A stretch of DNA of 64,000 bases from the NCBI GenBank assembly GCA_033002965.1, contig JAURVB010013503.1, positions 1 through 64,000 of the forward strand, read 5' to 3'. How positions within the stretch are numbered: the stretch's first letter is position 1; each line of letters begins with the position of its first letter. This stretch comes from Piper betle (Eukaryota > Streptophyta > Magnoliopsida > Piperales > Piperaceae). The position numbers and the translations under genes are program-made. The notes beneath the pieces are model-generated. The model had not been told where the DNA came from and ran no database searches. It saw nothing but the letters and a program-made list of their open reading frames with translations. Shown here piece after piece: positions 1 to 12,410 of the stretch.

Positions 1-679
1 ATTGAGATACATTTCCAAGAGCTGCTAGATTTCTCAGACAATTGTCAAGCCAATGTCTTTGGCCGTTGATATAAATCAAAAGAAAAGAGAGAAATCTGAT
101 ATGTCACATAGAAAATCACGACTTTACTACATTGCTTCAATTATAAAAGCCGCAATAATTAAAGCTTATATGTTTTTAACATTTACTAAATCTGACAAAG
201 TCGCCATGATAGCGAATTTCAGGATCAAAATCCAATGACCCACAAAGCCTAAGCATCTTCAGCGACTCAGAGTATATCACAGAAAGCATGGCTACAGAAT
301 TTACACTTTACACAACCAGACAAACGAATACATCGACTCCACAAACAAAACGTAAAGAGAAGTCCCACAAACATTTCTAGCTCCAAGGCAGCAATTGCCA
401 AGTAGAACAAGTATTACGTACAGAGTAAAGGTACAAAGGCCGTGTATCCGACAAAATGGACGAACTGGCTCTCTAGAAACCCTGTGAAAATCATTGGTGT
501 TAAACACTACCCAGAAATGGTAACAAAAGATTCATAAAAGTCATACAACAATCAAGTGCAACGATTAGCACCCATCTCGTGCATGACACAAATGATAAAA
601 TCAAAAAGTAAAAAATCGATTTAGTGTTTTATTCAAAATTGCTAGGTAGGCAACAAAAAGAGCACGGTTCGAGGGAGAC
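1..679. other. No gene recognised; probable intron or downstream part of the SirB1-like gene
   Basis: No open frame here resembles a known protein. Because the exon at 680-937 (minus strand) ends at a good splice donor in phase 0, this stretch is most simply intron 2 of that gene, whose remaining exons would lie beyond the left edge. The alternative is that the gene copy is truncated here. The sequence does not decide between these. Confidence 0.4.
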
Positions 680-1408
680 CTGGTGTACATAGGGGTAGTG
701 CTCCAAACTGGAAAGGTGGAGCTCGGGGGAGCAGCCGGAGGGAGGATCGAAGTGATGAAAGAAACCCATGGCGAGGTCGTCCAACCGCTCAACATAGGCA
801 TCAACAGGGAGGGGAACGGACGAGTGAGAAACGAGGGCGTCGTCCTCGGCTGCAATGTGCAAGGCGGCCTTGGCAAGGTCGACACCCCGGTTGATGGCGA
901 TGCTCGTCTCCCTCTCCACCGACGACATGCGCCGCATCTACCCCAAGAACCCTCCCCTGCCCTCTACATTCGCCTCAACCCGAAACAACTCAGTTTCAGA
1001 GGCAAAGACAGTAACTTTCAGACGGATAGAGATATGAGGTAGAGAGACTGACTCACCCGGGCGTGGAGGGTGTCGACGCCGGAAGCGTTGAGGGAGTCGT
1101 GGAGGATGTGATGGCGGTCGCCGGCGGCTGGCTTGCACCCGACGGCGGAGCGAGCGGGTGTGAGTTTCGGGAAGGAGAAGGCGGATGCGGCGACTGGCCT
1201 AGACGCCGGCGGCGTGCGGAAAGTCGCGAGCTTGCTTATAGATTGAGAGATTTTGTCCGTTGCCTCCCTCCTTCTCCGGTCGGCGATCGGCGGTGGTGGG
1301 AGGAATTGAGCGCCAGAGACGGTGACGGCGGGTGGTGGCGGGAATGACACGCGGGTGATTGTTGCGGGGAACTCTGGCGAGGACGGATAAAATCATAGCC
1401 GTGCGCAT
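680..1408 (-). CDS. SirB1/transglutaminase-like domain protein, 5' part only
   Basis: Two exons can be joined. Exon 1 ends at 1057 with a G|GTGAGT donor; exon 2 runs 937-680, starting after a TAG acceptor and ending at CAG|GTCTCC, both in phase 0. Exon 2 encodes about 86 residues with the pattern SSVERETSIAINRG, then AALHIAAEDDALV, then ERLDDLAMGF, then LSSLEHYPYVHQ. This resembles the start of the SirB1-type transglutaminase-like domain of plant proteins of unknown role, many of them plastid-predicted. The downstream domain lies outside the window. The exon 1 frame (1057-1350) has no ATG: it opens at a GTG and has a TGA upstream. An ATG at 1408 in another frame begins a basic, Ser/Arg/Ala-rich stretch that could be a transit peptide, so a frameshift in exon 1 or an unseen upstream exon is likely. 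Family assignment is moderate; function is not inferable. Confidence 0.5.
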
Positions 1409-2663
1409 TCTATTGGACGGTCACGATTGGCCAAGACGATGATTCACAATTAGAAAAATCTACTTGTCTCTTCACCGCGTAAAAGGATAACGTTTTACTC
1501 AGCCCAGGCCGAAAACTTGCAGGCTAAGAGCATGTGAGCCGCATGATTTCAAAGACGATTTATTTTAAAATAATAATAATAATAATAATTCCTTCACCGA
1601 GATCTTGGCCACCGCACTGTCGTGCCTGCCATATCAGCCCGCAGGCGGCCGAATCGGGCCCACGATTAAAATTTTGGCCACTTTTTTATACCGTACGGTT
1701 AGATCAGACCACCGGTCACCAATTGGACTTGGCTATCTCCCAATGGGGAGGCCATATCTAGCCCGCGACAAGCAAACTTAACCTATAATAGCCAGATCCG
1801 ACTATGGAGTAACAAAGACGGTTTGGCCCCGTTATGCGACTAGATCTAGCCGTTTCCTTACCCGATTTGATCAGACGGATAGCCATCCCACAATAGCAGA
1901 ACTTGGTTGACATGCTCAAATTCCGCTATGCAGCAACAAAAAAAAATTTTCAAGGCTGTGTTGGGATCAACCCAGGGTGCCATCCTGCCCGGTGATGGCT
2001 AGCTTCGACAGCAAAAAATAAAAAAAATTTCAAAGCAGGCCCAAATCTAGCCAACGGTGGCCAAACTTGGCCAGCGGGTGCCCACTGTTGGATTTGAGCA
2101 ACGCTGCTAGATATGGCCAATGCAGCCTCCACTAGCACCAGCACCGCCGACACCATGGGTTTAATTTTTTTGAAAAAAAGAATAGATGCGGGTCGCACCT
2201 AATTGGGTCTCGTAAAAAAAAGGATGTTTTCTATAGAAAAATTAAATTTCAAATATTCATTTAATATTTCTCTTAAAAAGTTTATTAGAATAGCAAAATA
2301 ATAATAATAATTTAAACAAAAATATAACTTTTAATATATATAATATTATTCATGTTGATTCTAAAACTAAGTTATGAGATAAATATTACCAAAGTAGTTG
2401 CAGATATGAACACAAATTAAGATTTTTAACTTCAAGCTCAAGTATTAATAAGTTTTTTTTCCAAAAATAATTTTAATAAGTTCAATTTCAACCTTAAAAC
2501 AAACTTACTTGTCTTATTTCACCACATGGACATTCCTAATAAAAATATTTTAGAATGCTTTAAAATCTAAAATCAAAAAGAAATATTAGTTACTTCTTCA
2601 TGACACGTAGTCTTCTCCTTTTTATTTTACAAAGCTTTTTCTTCGTTTATGCGGGACACTAAA
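1409..2663. other. Intergenic, no gene; weakly repeat-like
   Basis: There are no recognisable protein segments. Around 1600-2130 the sequence repeats short words based on GGCCA and TTGGCC, loosely like the GC-rich core at 19960-20060, which suggests old transposon debris. From 2220 onwards it is AT-rich with nothing identifiable. Confidence 0.4.
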
Positions 2664-2795
2664 AATTGCTAAAAAGAGTAGCAACTACGAAGCATTGTCA
2701 ATAGGCAAATATACAAATAGGACATGTATAAACTTACAAATGCAATACTGCATCATATAAAATCCGCCAAGAAAATCTAAGAAAGAAATCACGAC
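2664..2795. repeat. Diverged copy of the 3' flank of the quinone reductase gene
   Basis: About 100 bp from 2694 align with 14664-14757 in the same orientation. Shared blocks include GCATTGTCAATAG, AAATAGGACA, GTATAAA and CATATAAAAT, with a 6-bp length difference and scattered substitutions. The second copy lies just beyond the stop codon of the minus-strand quinone reductase gene. Similarity fades after about 2795, so only the flank, not the coding exons, is present here. It is either a dispersed repeat that also sits next to the gene, or the remnant of a local duplication of about 12 kb spacing. Confidence 0.65.
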
Positions 2796-4306
2796 AATAT
2801 ATATAAATGAACAGGCATAAACATGAACATGTTTGCCGGTGTTCATGTTTGCTCGTATTCAAGTCCAATAACCTATATTTATATCTTTCTCTTACCCTTA
2901 GTGAATTTTGGAATGGGTCATAGTAATTTCACAAGAAGGGGATGAGATAAAAGAAATTAAGGATATAAAGGAGGATAAGTTGGGTAGGTGAAAATTTAAT
3001 GGTTTTAATCAAAGAAGGTGTTGGGAGTTCTATAAAAGCATCACATTAACATGAAGAAAGAGGAAAGGGGGTGGAGGATGTTCATGGAATGAAGAGAAAA
3101 GAAGAGAAAGGAAAAGGGAAGTTGCTGCCAACAGAAGAAAGGAGAGCTACCTCTCGCTGGAGAATAACTGCCGGCGACCCTCCTCGATACCAAACGAAGC
3201 CCTATCATCTCTAGATCAAGGCAGACTTTAAGACGACTACCACCACCCAAAGACCAACTAAGTTGCTGCCGGAGCAAGTGGCTAGAAATCAAGCACATAC
3301 AATTAACTTTGGAGCGCTATTCTGGCCAGACCAAGCCTCAACCCCCACCAAGTTCTCCTCACTGTCGAGAACAAACCCTAGCCAAGAGAATTTGCCAAAG
3401 AGCTCCATCTCCGCCGGAAACTTGAAAGAGAGAAGAAGAGCAGAAGAAAGAAGCAGGAAAGGAAGGGGAGGAGCCCCCTTGCCGGAGATCTATTTATGAC
3501 AACCCCATAGCCCACCGATGGAAAGCTTGGAGTGCCCCCGACGCAATCCAGCAAAGAACCACTATCGTCAACAACCACCCTCACTGCAAAAAGTCAAGAA
3601 AAACCCCCTATAGGATTAAGAAATAGTATCAAGTAGCCACCTTGTCAGCGTCCCTCTTGCCATACCAAACCCTCCACTAAGTTCCCTTCACAGACGGGAA
3701 CATAATCTATCTGAGATCGACCATTGGAAAAGCCCTCTATTTCCGAAAAAACTTCGAGAAGCGACTCGCAGGAGTAGTGTAGCAGCAGAAAATAGCAACA
3801 AGTAGTCAACTTCGGGCCCTTTGTACGACCATCCCAGGCTGCCGCTTGGAAGACCGACACTTCCACCAGACTCCCCTCAACACAAAAAATAGACCAAACT
3901 GAGATTTTCTGCCAAGGAAGTCTGTATCTGCCAAAAATCGCCCAAAAGACTATCATTGGAGCAATGCCATAGCAGCAAGCATCCGACTTCTAGGACTCCA
4001 TCCGGTCGGTCACGGCCACTGTAGGACAAGTCGCCGACTCCAATTGATCACCATCGTCTCTGGGTACAATCCCAAATCAAGTCCGACTGAATAAAGTTGC
4101 CATTTTTGCCAAAAAATGACGATAGAGCCTAGTTAAAAATCAGTTCTACCGGAACTTTCCACTGCCACCATCGCTCGCCACCACTGCTACCGACCATCAA
4201 ACCACCTCCAAGCATCTCACCAATTGGAGATCTACCATTCTGGGTGGCCTTTCCTCACCGCCACCCCCAAAAACGTCATCACTGGAACCACCAAAGATGC
4301 TGCTAC
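2796..4306. other. No gene; probable decayed retroelement sequence
   Basis: The AT-rich stretch to about 3040 gives way to a purine- then CCACC-rich stretch (3050-4300) with short open frames on both strands and no recognisable domain. The composition is like LTR or untranslated leader sequence of plant retroelements, but no boundary could be set. The solo LTR at 4312 is inserted at its right end. Confidence 0.35.
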
Positions 4307-5773
4307 ATCACTGATAACTCTATAAAAGAGTTATTAGTCTTTACATTTTATATTGAATTTTTGTCATGTTTCGAGCGATTTTTATTTCAATTTGATTAGT
4401 TTAAAAATTTATTAAATATATTTAATAATGAGAGAAATTATTAAGATTTTGGTGTAAAAAGTGCTAATTAATATTGTTCTAACAGGGTATAAGAGTTAGA
4501 AGACGATCCAGAATGAATTCGGGGTGAAATTAGGCCAAAACTCGTAACCTGGAAGTTGTAACCACGAGCAGAATGCTCGAGCACTGGATTCAGAGCGCTC
4601 GAGAATTGGCATTTTGGTTGAGGAAATTTTATGTCTAGGAGTAGAAAGCTCGAGCACTTGAATTATGAGCACTCGAGCGCTAGCCTTTCTATTTAGGAAG
4701 TGTTATAGCCGAGAGCTGAGCGCTCAAGCGCACGGATTTTGAGCACTGAATGCCCGGATTTTGAGCGCTCGAGCACTAGCGGCTAGAGAACTTATTTTTC
4801 TGATATTTTTGGAGATCTTGGTGGACCCCACTTGTAATATTTAGGTGGATCCTGTATAAACTTGATTAGGGTTTTAAAAAGGGGAAGTAACATTAGACGA
4901 AAAAGTGACGGCACGAAAGACAAAAAGGAGCGACAAAGAAATTGGATCAGAAGAAGAAGATGCTTTCTGCAAGAGAGTTTTTCTTTATTTTAATTTACTT
5001 TTCATTGTAATTATATGATGTCTTTCTTATCACGAATGAATTTCTTGAATTCATCTGAATACTTTATGGAGTAAATTATTTTCTAGGATTTTGAATGACA
5101 CATAGTGCATGGATTAATAAAAGTTATTAATTTTTATCTAAGAATTTGTGATGTTGGATCATCTATTTTATTCCATTCATTAATGCTATCTTTAGACTGG
5201 CCACCTATTATTAAATCTAAAGATTTAATCTTGTCTAGAGATAGAAAGATTAAATTTGTCATTGAATAAAGTAGTTTTTGTTCATCTATTTTAGATAATT
5301 CACATATGAGATAGAAATATACCCATATGTCCTGGGTAACTGTTAAGAGTGGAACTTAAAGTATCATTTTGCATACACAATTTCATAAAGATATAGGAGT
5401 TGGATATTAGTAATAAGTTTATAGTGAATCTAAATATATCATAAATAATTAATTTCTATGGTTAATGATCCAAATGTGCAATCCGTAGATAAAAGTTATA
5501 ACTTTAATCATATAGAGTACTAGGTGAAATTGAAAATCCTAGGTTTGTCATCTAAAAGTTAATATTTAATTTAAATATTGCATTTTAGATTAGTTTAGCT
5601 TTAATTTATAATTAAATCACTCTTTGATTTTGCTTCCATTTAAGTATAATTAATTGAATTAATTTTGGTAATTGAGAATTTATACTATTAATTCCTCGTG
5701 GGACGATACTTTCTTATCACTTTTTAACTTGATTCGGCACGTGCACTTGCATTATAATTTCCACATCAATCAC
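4307..5773. mobile_element. Solo LTR (1457 bp) with perfect 5-bp target-site duplication
   Basis: The element runs from TGATAACTC at 4312 to CCACATCA at 5768, so it has the TG...CA ends of LTRs. It is flanked by ATCAC at 4307-4311 and again at 5769-5773, a perfect 5-bp duplication as made by retroviral-type integrases. No primer-binding site, polypurine tract or gag/pol reading frame lies on either side, so this is a solo LTR left by LTR-LTR recombination. Inside, 4570-4790 is crowded with imperfect GAGC/GCTCGAG words that form small palindromes. The end (GTGCACTTGCA before CCACATCA) is reminiscent of plant Ty3/gypsy LTRs, but superfamily is not established from this sequence. Confidence 0.75.
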
Positions 5774-6479
5774 CCGCCTATGAGGGTCTGTCAGGCCCGT
5801 TTAGTGGACCGTGTCCGCTTGTTCTATTCAAATCTGTGACCGTTGCTCTATGGTTGACCGCAATCATGACCAAACCCAAACCTGCAATTGCGTCCGTATG
5901 TCCGTCCGCGACCTGGATTTTGAACCGATGCAACATGCGCCACATGCAGCCCTTCGCAGCATTAAATCCTTAAATCTCCAGAAGCATGTGCACACCACCT
6001 GGTCTGGTCCAGCATTTTTTGTTTAAAACCAACCCAAAATAGTCCAGTTCAATCTATTATCATTCCGGAAATCATTTGAAAGCTTTTAAACTTCAGGTCG
6101 AGACGAAACTTGCTACCCTACCATTTTTTACGCTCTAGACACAATGGTGGGGTTATTTTTAAGATTTGAAGACAAGAAAGGGACAAACTAAGGCACTGGA
6201 GTCGAAGCTATTAAAGGCAGCAAAATTCACTATTTTGTAAAAAATATAAAATCAAAGAAAAAATAGTGGATTGTGAATATCAATTTTACCGTGGACTGAA
6301 TTAGAGATATGAGATGAACCCTAAGGAACCACTTAAAAATCTTGGGCATTTATTCTTCGTTCGCGGCATTTTATTTAACTCACACAATTTTTATACGTGA
6401 CAAGGGCGCATTTGGTCCCACTGAACTCTCTAACTAGAAGCAAAGACTTATTTGCAGGGGATACAAACCTACTCCTGAA
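5774..6479. other. No gene recognised
   Basis: This is mixed composition sequence between the solo LTR and the repeat array. A 71-codon open frame at 5811-6026 (+) has many Cys and His residues but matches no domain I know, and I regard it as chance. Confidence 0.35.
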
Positions 6480-9400
6480 CAATATATATAATTTAATTAT
6501 CTATCTATTTATCTATCTAATAATTAATAATATAAAAGATGGTGATTTTGTTACATGTGGCGAGCCCACCATTTTTAGAGTTTCTTTTTAATTTAGAGAA
6601 TTTTAGTAAGAAAGTAATCTTTACCATTAAATTATTATAACAATTGAGATTAGATTTATAAGATTCCTAATCTAACTTATAACTATGAATTATGTTTCAT
6701 ATCATAACGTTTAGATCATAATAACGGTTCAGATTAGATCTATAAAATATTAAATTTAACTATAAATTATAAATTACAGGGTCATTCAAATTGCAATTAC
6801 TTTTACATTATTTTTTAAAACTTTTGTTTTGTTTTTTTTAAATAGGTTCAATATTTTGATTTTGACAAATTCTGAGTATTTCAATTTCCAATGCCTTAGG
6901 TTCGTCAAATTAACCAACTAAGGATTGTTCCTTCATAATTGACAACTTACGGGTTTCCTCGATTAAATTGTCTTTTTTCGTTTTCTCACACTTTCTTCTC
7001 ATCTTTTTTGCCCTAATCTCTATTATAGCAACTGAGATTATATCTAAAAGATACCATGAATTATAACCATAATTATAACTATGAATTATATTTCTTAACA
7101 TAACTGTTAGATTATTATAACATTTGAGATTAGATAGAAAGATTCCTAATTAAATTATAACTATGAATTATGTCTCTTATTTCTAATATAACACATTCAG
7201 ATAATACTTTATTTTCCTTATTGATAACTCAAATTTAATTTTATAGGGAAGATATTATATTGTACACGATTATTATAAATTACTAATTCATAAAAAATTA
7301 AAGTTTTGGCTTTGGATTATCATAAATTTTATAAATTTTTTAATTGTTTCAAATTAACAAAATTGAGTAAAAATAAATTATATCCGAAGTCGACACAACG
7401 CACTAGTTATCATGCTAGTTGATATTATCAAAGAAAGTGGTTTTTTCAGACAGCAGAGTCAATGATTTGTAGAGATTTTTTGTTGAATTTAAAGAATTTT
7501 AGAAGAAAAGTGGTCATCACTGTTAGATTATTTTAACAAGTGAGATTAGATCTATACCGTTTCTAATTTAACTCCAACTATGAATTGTCTCTTATCATGG
7601 CCGTTAGATTATTAAAATGGGCTGAGATTAGATCTATAAGATTTCCAATTTAAGTATAAGTAAAAAATTTGTCTTTTATTTTAACTATAATATATTAAGA
7701 TAATAGTATATTTTCTGGATTGATGATTTAAATTTAATTTTGTAGGGAATATAATACAATGTGTATTTAATCTTTGAACAGAGTCGGTACATATATATTC
7801 TTCAATTTTTGTAAAAAAATTTTTTTCCATTACTATGATATGAGTTGTAAAGAAAAAAAACTATTATAATAAAATTTCAATGAAGATATATTTAGTAGAA
7901 ATTAGACTTACATTTTAACACATCCCAAAAAATAAATAGTTTCGCCCTTGAGTTATCATAAATTTTATAATTTTTTAATTCTCTCAATTTAATTAAATAG
8001 AGAAGAAATAAATTAGACATGACGTCCACATAACGTGCAGATTATCGTGTTAGTTAATTAATAATATAAAAGAAAATGGTCTTCTTCTACATGGCAAGCC
8101 CACAATTTATTTTAGAACAAATTCTTGAATTTAAAGAATTTTAGACGGAAAGTTATTATGACGGTTAGTGGGGTGGGCGTAGACGTCCAAATTTATCCGT
8201 CCGACCGAAGTCCGAAGTATGTCCGACCGAATTTAACCAACCGAATTCGACCAAATTAAAACAAACCAAACATGGACATTTCTTTGTCCGACCGAACGAC
8301 CGACCGAGTGTCCGATATTTTATATCAATAATATAATATCTTCAACATTTGTAAGGCTAATATTATAGTTTATAAAAATTTTAAAATATAATATACAGTA
8401 AAATTTATTAAGTTTATACATAAAATTTGATATTTAATATCTAAATTAACAAAAAATGACATACATAGAAAAAAGATAAAAGTCACTCTTATATTTAGGA
8501 ATTTAGAACTATACATTCATATTAATAATCATATCAAACCACTTACAATTTAATTAGCATGTTCTCAATTTTTAAAGTCAAACAAAATATAATCAATGTA
8601 TAAAAACTTTAAAATAATCATTGACATCAAAATATACTCCAATATTACATATACTTCAAAGATAAAATATTTTAATAGTTAATTCTTCATCCAATGTAAC
8701 TCACCTACATGAAAAAAATACAAAAAAGTTAATTACTCATGTTTTTTGTCTTCTTCATTTTAAAATTAGGACATTTCCCTTCAATATTCTTCCATAAATA
8801 AATAGTTCCATAACTTCCAGTTCCCTCTGTAAAACCCGTGTCCCAAGTCAGGGTTTTATAGTCTGAACCGGTCGGTTCGACCGTTATTTTTGAGTCGAAT
8901 AGAATTATTTTAGGCCAAATAATACATTAGGACGCGTTATAGGGTAGAATTATTAGTTATAGCGCATGTCATTTGGATGTTGTGGTGTTTATTTTATTTT
9001 ATGGGATTTTTCCTGATTTTTTTGGATTTTTTGAAGATTTTATTCCGAGTTAGTTATTATTCTTGACTCGTGCCGATATCGAGTCAAGTCTTATTTACAA
9101 GTTTGCCACCGATCATCTTTTCCCCCAAACCCTAGCGTTGTCGCCGCCGCCATCCCATCACCGATCGACGCCGCCCTGCCCAGCCGTACCGTCACCGTGA
9201 CATCTCGACCACCACCAGCCACCGACGAGCAACCGTGAGGCCGGAGGCAGGCGCTGGCGGAGGGCAGGCAGGCAGGCGGCGGAGGCAGGGCGTCTGAGGG
9301 TGGGCGGGCAGGGCGGCCGAGGGCGGCGGAGGCAGGCACGACGGAGTGGTTACGCTGCACGCAGAGGGCAGCGGAGGTAGGCGGTGGCGGAGGGGTTTCG

Positions 9401-9960
9401 CGGCGCGCAGAGGGCGGCAGAGGCAGGCAGGTGGCGGAGGGGTTTTGCTGCGCGCAGGGTGGCGGAGGCCGGTGGAGGCTGCAGGGTGGCAAAGGCAGTT
9501 CGCAGGTAGCTGCAGAGGCGGTCTGCAGGCGGCGGCAGGGGGTAAGCTGGCGGTGGAGGCGGCGAGCAGGGCGGCAGCGACGGCACGCGAGGGTGGCGAC
9601 GGCGGAGACGGAAACAGTGCTAGGTTTCCATTTGATTTCGGACTGTCCGCGGACACTATTTGGGTCCAACAGACAAGTCAGACAATAATTCGGTCGGACA
9701 AATTTTGTCCGACAAAATTTTGGACAGACAGGGACAATAACTTGTCCGATGTCTGTCCGACCAATGCCAACCCCTAACTGTTAGGCTATTATTATGGATG
9801 AGATTAGATCTATAAGATTCATCTGTTAGATTATTATTGCAACAGTTAAGATTAAATACATAAATTTTCCAATTTAACTATGACTATGAATTATGTCTCC
9901 TATTTTAACCATCACATTAAGATAATATTATATTTCCAACTTAACACATGTAAAACCCGG
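6480..9960. repeat. AT-rich direct repeats, units about 0.6-0.9 kb, split by a hAT element
   Basis: Units start near 6510, 7420 and 8060. Each begins with an AATAATATAAAAGA-like word, followed by a CATG(T/G)GC(G/A)AGCCCAC word in units 1 and 3, then AGAATTTTAG and a GAGATTAGATCTATAAGATT / CTATGAATTATGTCTC block that itself recurs (near 6640, 6750, 7120, 7540, 7630, 9790 and 9860). The third unit is cut at 8168 and resumes at 9777; joining the two sides restores the expected unit order, which independently supports the boundaries of the hAT insertion. Short GC-bearing words near 7400 and 8030 (ACGCACTAGTTATCATG; AACGTGCAGATTATCGTG) precede the next unit and loosely recall Helitron 3' ends. No protein is encoded. 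Confidence 0.6.
8161..9784. mobile_element. hAT-type element (1608 bp), 8-bp target duplication, GC-rich core
   Basis: The element spans 8169-9776. Ends are TGGGGTGGGC on the left and, reverse-complemented, TAGGGGTTGGC on the right. The flanks are ACGGTTAG (8161-8168) and ACTGTTAG (9777-9784), 7 of 8 identical, as expected for hAT. Subterminal regions are rich in GTCCGACC/GGTCGGAC words. The left arm (about 8400-8720) is homologous, in inverse orientation, to 39600-39960 inside the element at 38688-40151. From about 9090 to 9620 the sequence switches to very GC-rich DNA with a minisatellite of GGCGGAGG-type words and long overlapping open frames on both strands; these are low-complexity Pro/Arg/Ala frames with no domain and are not called as genes. 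No transposase is recognisable, so it is non-autonomous. Confidence 0.75.
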
Positions 9961-10119
9961 TCCATTAACCTGATGTTTTATGCCCAATTTTTTGATTTTG
10001 TGTTTGACTCAATCCGGGTATCACATAATTGGTCCAGTTTGATCGATTAGATTCTAGTGGGATCTTTTGTGTAGTGTTGTAATTTGGGCATTGGGCATGC
10101 TCGCCTTTGAGATGTTTCG
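9785..10119. other. End of repeat array and unassigned sequence
   Basis: The repeat array fades after about 9950. The following sequence starts with TGTAAAACCCGG, a word that also appears at about 8830 inside the hAT element. It may be the edge of a decayed LTR, but no partner end was found. Confidence 0.3.
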
Positions 10120-10718
10120 GTTGGCTCTAGGGGTGTAAACAAGCCAAGCTAGCTTGCGAGCATTTTACGTTCGGCTCAGTTCAGCTTGAACTCGTACTCG
10201 TTAATTTTGTTTACGTTCGGCTCAGTTCAGCTTGAACTCGTACTCGTTAATTTTGTGCTCGAAAAATTGTTCGACTCGATATGGATAGCTCGTTAAACAA
10301 CGAACAAAGCTTGAGCTAAGGAGTGTTCGGCTCGGCTTGGCTCTAAACTCGAGCTTGATGTGTTCACACTTGAGCTCAATGTGTTTAAACTCGAAAAAAT
10401 ATTCGATTCGACTCGCTGTCAATACTATTGAGGTCACATTGACTTATATAGTGTTGGAAAGAAAATTTTGATCCTATATAAGTTAAGTAAGAGCCAACCA
10501 CAAACATTCACTCGGCTCGAGCTCGGCTCAAAAAATAGCGAACCAAACACAAGCCAAGCCCAAACACTATAAATTTTGGACAAGCTCAGCTTGACCCATA
10601 ATACATCAAAGCTCGTTAAGCTTTCAAACAAGCTCAAACATGCTTACCAAAAATCATATCAAATTTAAACACAGCCTTGTTCGGCTTGGTTCGGCTCGTT
10701 TACACCCCTAGTTGGTGC
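10120..10718. mobile_element. hAT MITE (583 bp)
   Basis: The element spans 10128-10710. The ends are nearly perfect inverted repeats: TAGGGGTGTAAACAAGCC at the left and, reverse-complemented, TAGGGGTGTAAACGAGCC at the right. Flanking 8-mers are GTTGGCTC (10120-10127) and GTTGGTGC (10711-10718), 6 of 8 identical. The interior is full of GCTCGGCT/GAGCTTGA-type words, typical of a very common non-autonomous hAT family in plants. It has the same end type as the element inserted in the glyoxalase pseudogene (22460-23903). It has no coding capacity. Confidence 0.8.
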
Positions 10719-12410
10719 CAATTGCGAAGGTGGTGCCCATGTTGTTCTATTGTTTAGTTTAACATAGGATCGTGTGTTCCAATAAAGTTGTATCGCATAC
10801 ATTAGGGCATACCTCCTAGCCTTAGTTGTATTTTAAAAGTCGTCCCAAGCCCTTTCGCCCTCTCTTTTTCCTAGTTTTTGGCCCGTCGTGGCACCGTTTA
10901 CACAATAGCGTGTTTTGGGTGGGTGATTTATTCCCCCATTGTTGCCCTCCTTTTTAGTTTTCTCCCCTCCAATGCCACCGTGCCTCATCAGCTCCCTACA
11001 GCCCCTCAATAGCCCCTTGCCACCCACCTCTTCCCCTTTCCTCCCTCTTTTCCTCCTCTTCCTCTCCCCGTTGAGGCATGTCCCCTCTTCCATGTTTCTT
11101 TTTGTTTGTGCAACAATATGATTGTTTGCATATAGAATCCCTGACTAAGCATGTAGATAGCTAAATCTCAATTTCATTACATAGATCTACTAGTTTCCTT
11201 GCCTATTGCATGATAAAAATGTGATTTTGATTTATTATATATTGGTTTTACGAATAAAATATTCAAATTAGCCTAAATCATGAAATCTACCTAGTCTACC
11301 TAATAGCGATTGAAACTAAAAAGGGATTAAAATTTTGTAGCTTTTGGACTTCATGCGAACCACCTCATTTTGCGTGCAAAATTAGTAAATTAACCAAATA
11401 ATTGAAATAATGATAATCTAACCCGTATATGATTGTAAAATTAGTTTTGATGTGAAATTTTAAGCTAAATAATAATTAACATAATTGTCTTAATTTTAAT
11501 AATAAAATAATTCATAATAACGAGTACGAGTGTGGGTTTGACTTGATAGCTCAAGCAGCTCCCTTAAAGCTCGCCGGAACTTTACGAAATTTTTGCATGG
11601 CAAAATTATCACCAAGGATAAGTTATAAACAAGTTAACCAACATGTTAAGTTACTTATCATAATTTTAGCGAGATCATGTCATTGATTAGCGTGTCAAAC
11701 ACCCTATGTTAATTGCCCTGAGCTCTCCGAATGTTTCGATATCTTAATTTAGAATTTATGTGTGCAGGTTGAATCTCGAAATGTATTTCATAAAGTACCG
11801 AAATCTTCGTTTCGACATCGTTATTTAATTTATTAGAATCTCATATAGTTTTCAGCACTCTTAGCATGTGAATGTGATGTGATATAAGATGTAATGTGTT
11901 CAATTTTCTCTCCTGCATATCATGTCATTTGTTGTATCTGAGATTGTTTGCATATCATTACACGCATGCATCATAAAGGGTTTAAGTAGTGGTCTACATT
12001 ATTAGGCTGTGCGTAGTCGAACTTGTTATGGTAGGATGATAAGCTCTTCTCATGCCTATTAGGACTCTCCCTCAGCTTTGATCTATTTTTTGGCTTATGT
12101 GTTTTGTTTTCGCACTGTAGGATGTAGCTAGTTGTATTTTATTGGATCTAACTATATACCGGTCATCTTATTGATTTTTCAAATTAATAAAACTTCAAAG
12201 TTAGATCCCTTGATGAATTTTCAAAAATGCAAGATCTAGTTCAAAAGTCACACTTTAGAACTATTTGAATCAATCTTACCCAGACCTTATACTTATTATA
12301 CGATTTTAAATTTTTTGTGCACGAATAGTAGATGGGAGTGTGACGCTAGCTGAGGGGCTCGGTCGATACCCATGTACGATGATTGGTAAGTCACTAATTG
12401 TGCGATAAGT
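10719..12410. other. No gene; probable decayed retroelement sequence
   Basis: Short open frames near 10833-11121 on both strands are Lys/Arg/Glu- or Pro/Ser-rich and reflect a pyrimidine-rich stretch (10930-11100). The rest is AT-rich, with CATG/ATGTG-rich stretches as found in some plant LTRs. No ends, primer-binding site or protein domain could be found. Confidence 0.35.

Noticed and set aside
9091..9777. Long open frames on both strands (up to 192 codons)
   Set aside because: GC-rich minisatellite without stop codons in any frame; Pro/Arg/Ala low complexity, no domain, lies inside a hAT element.
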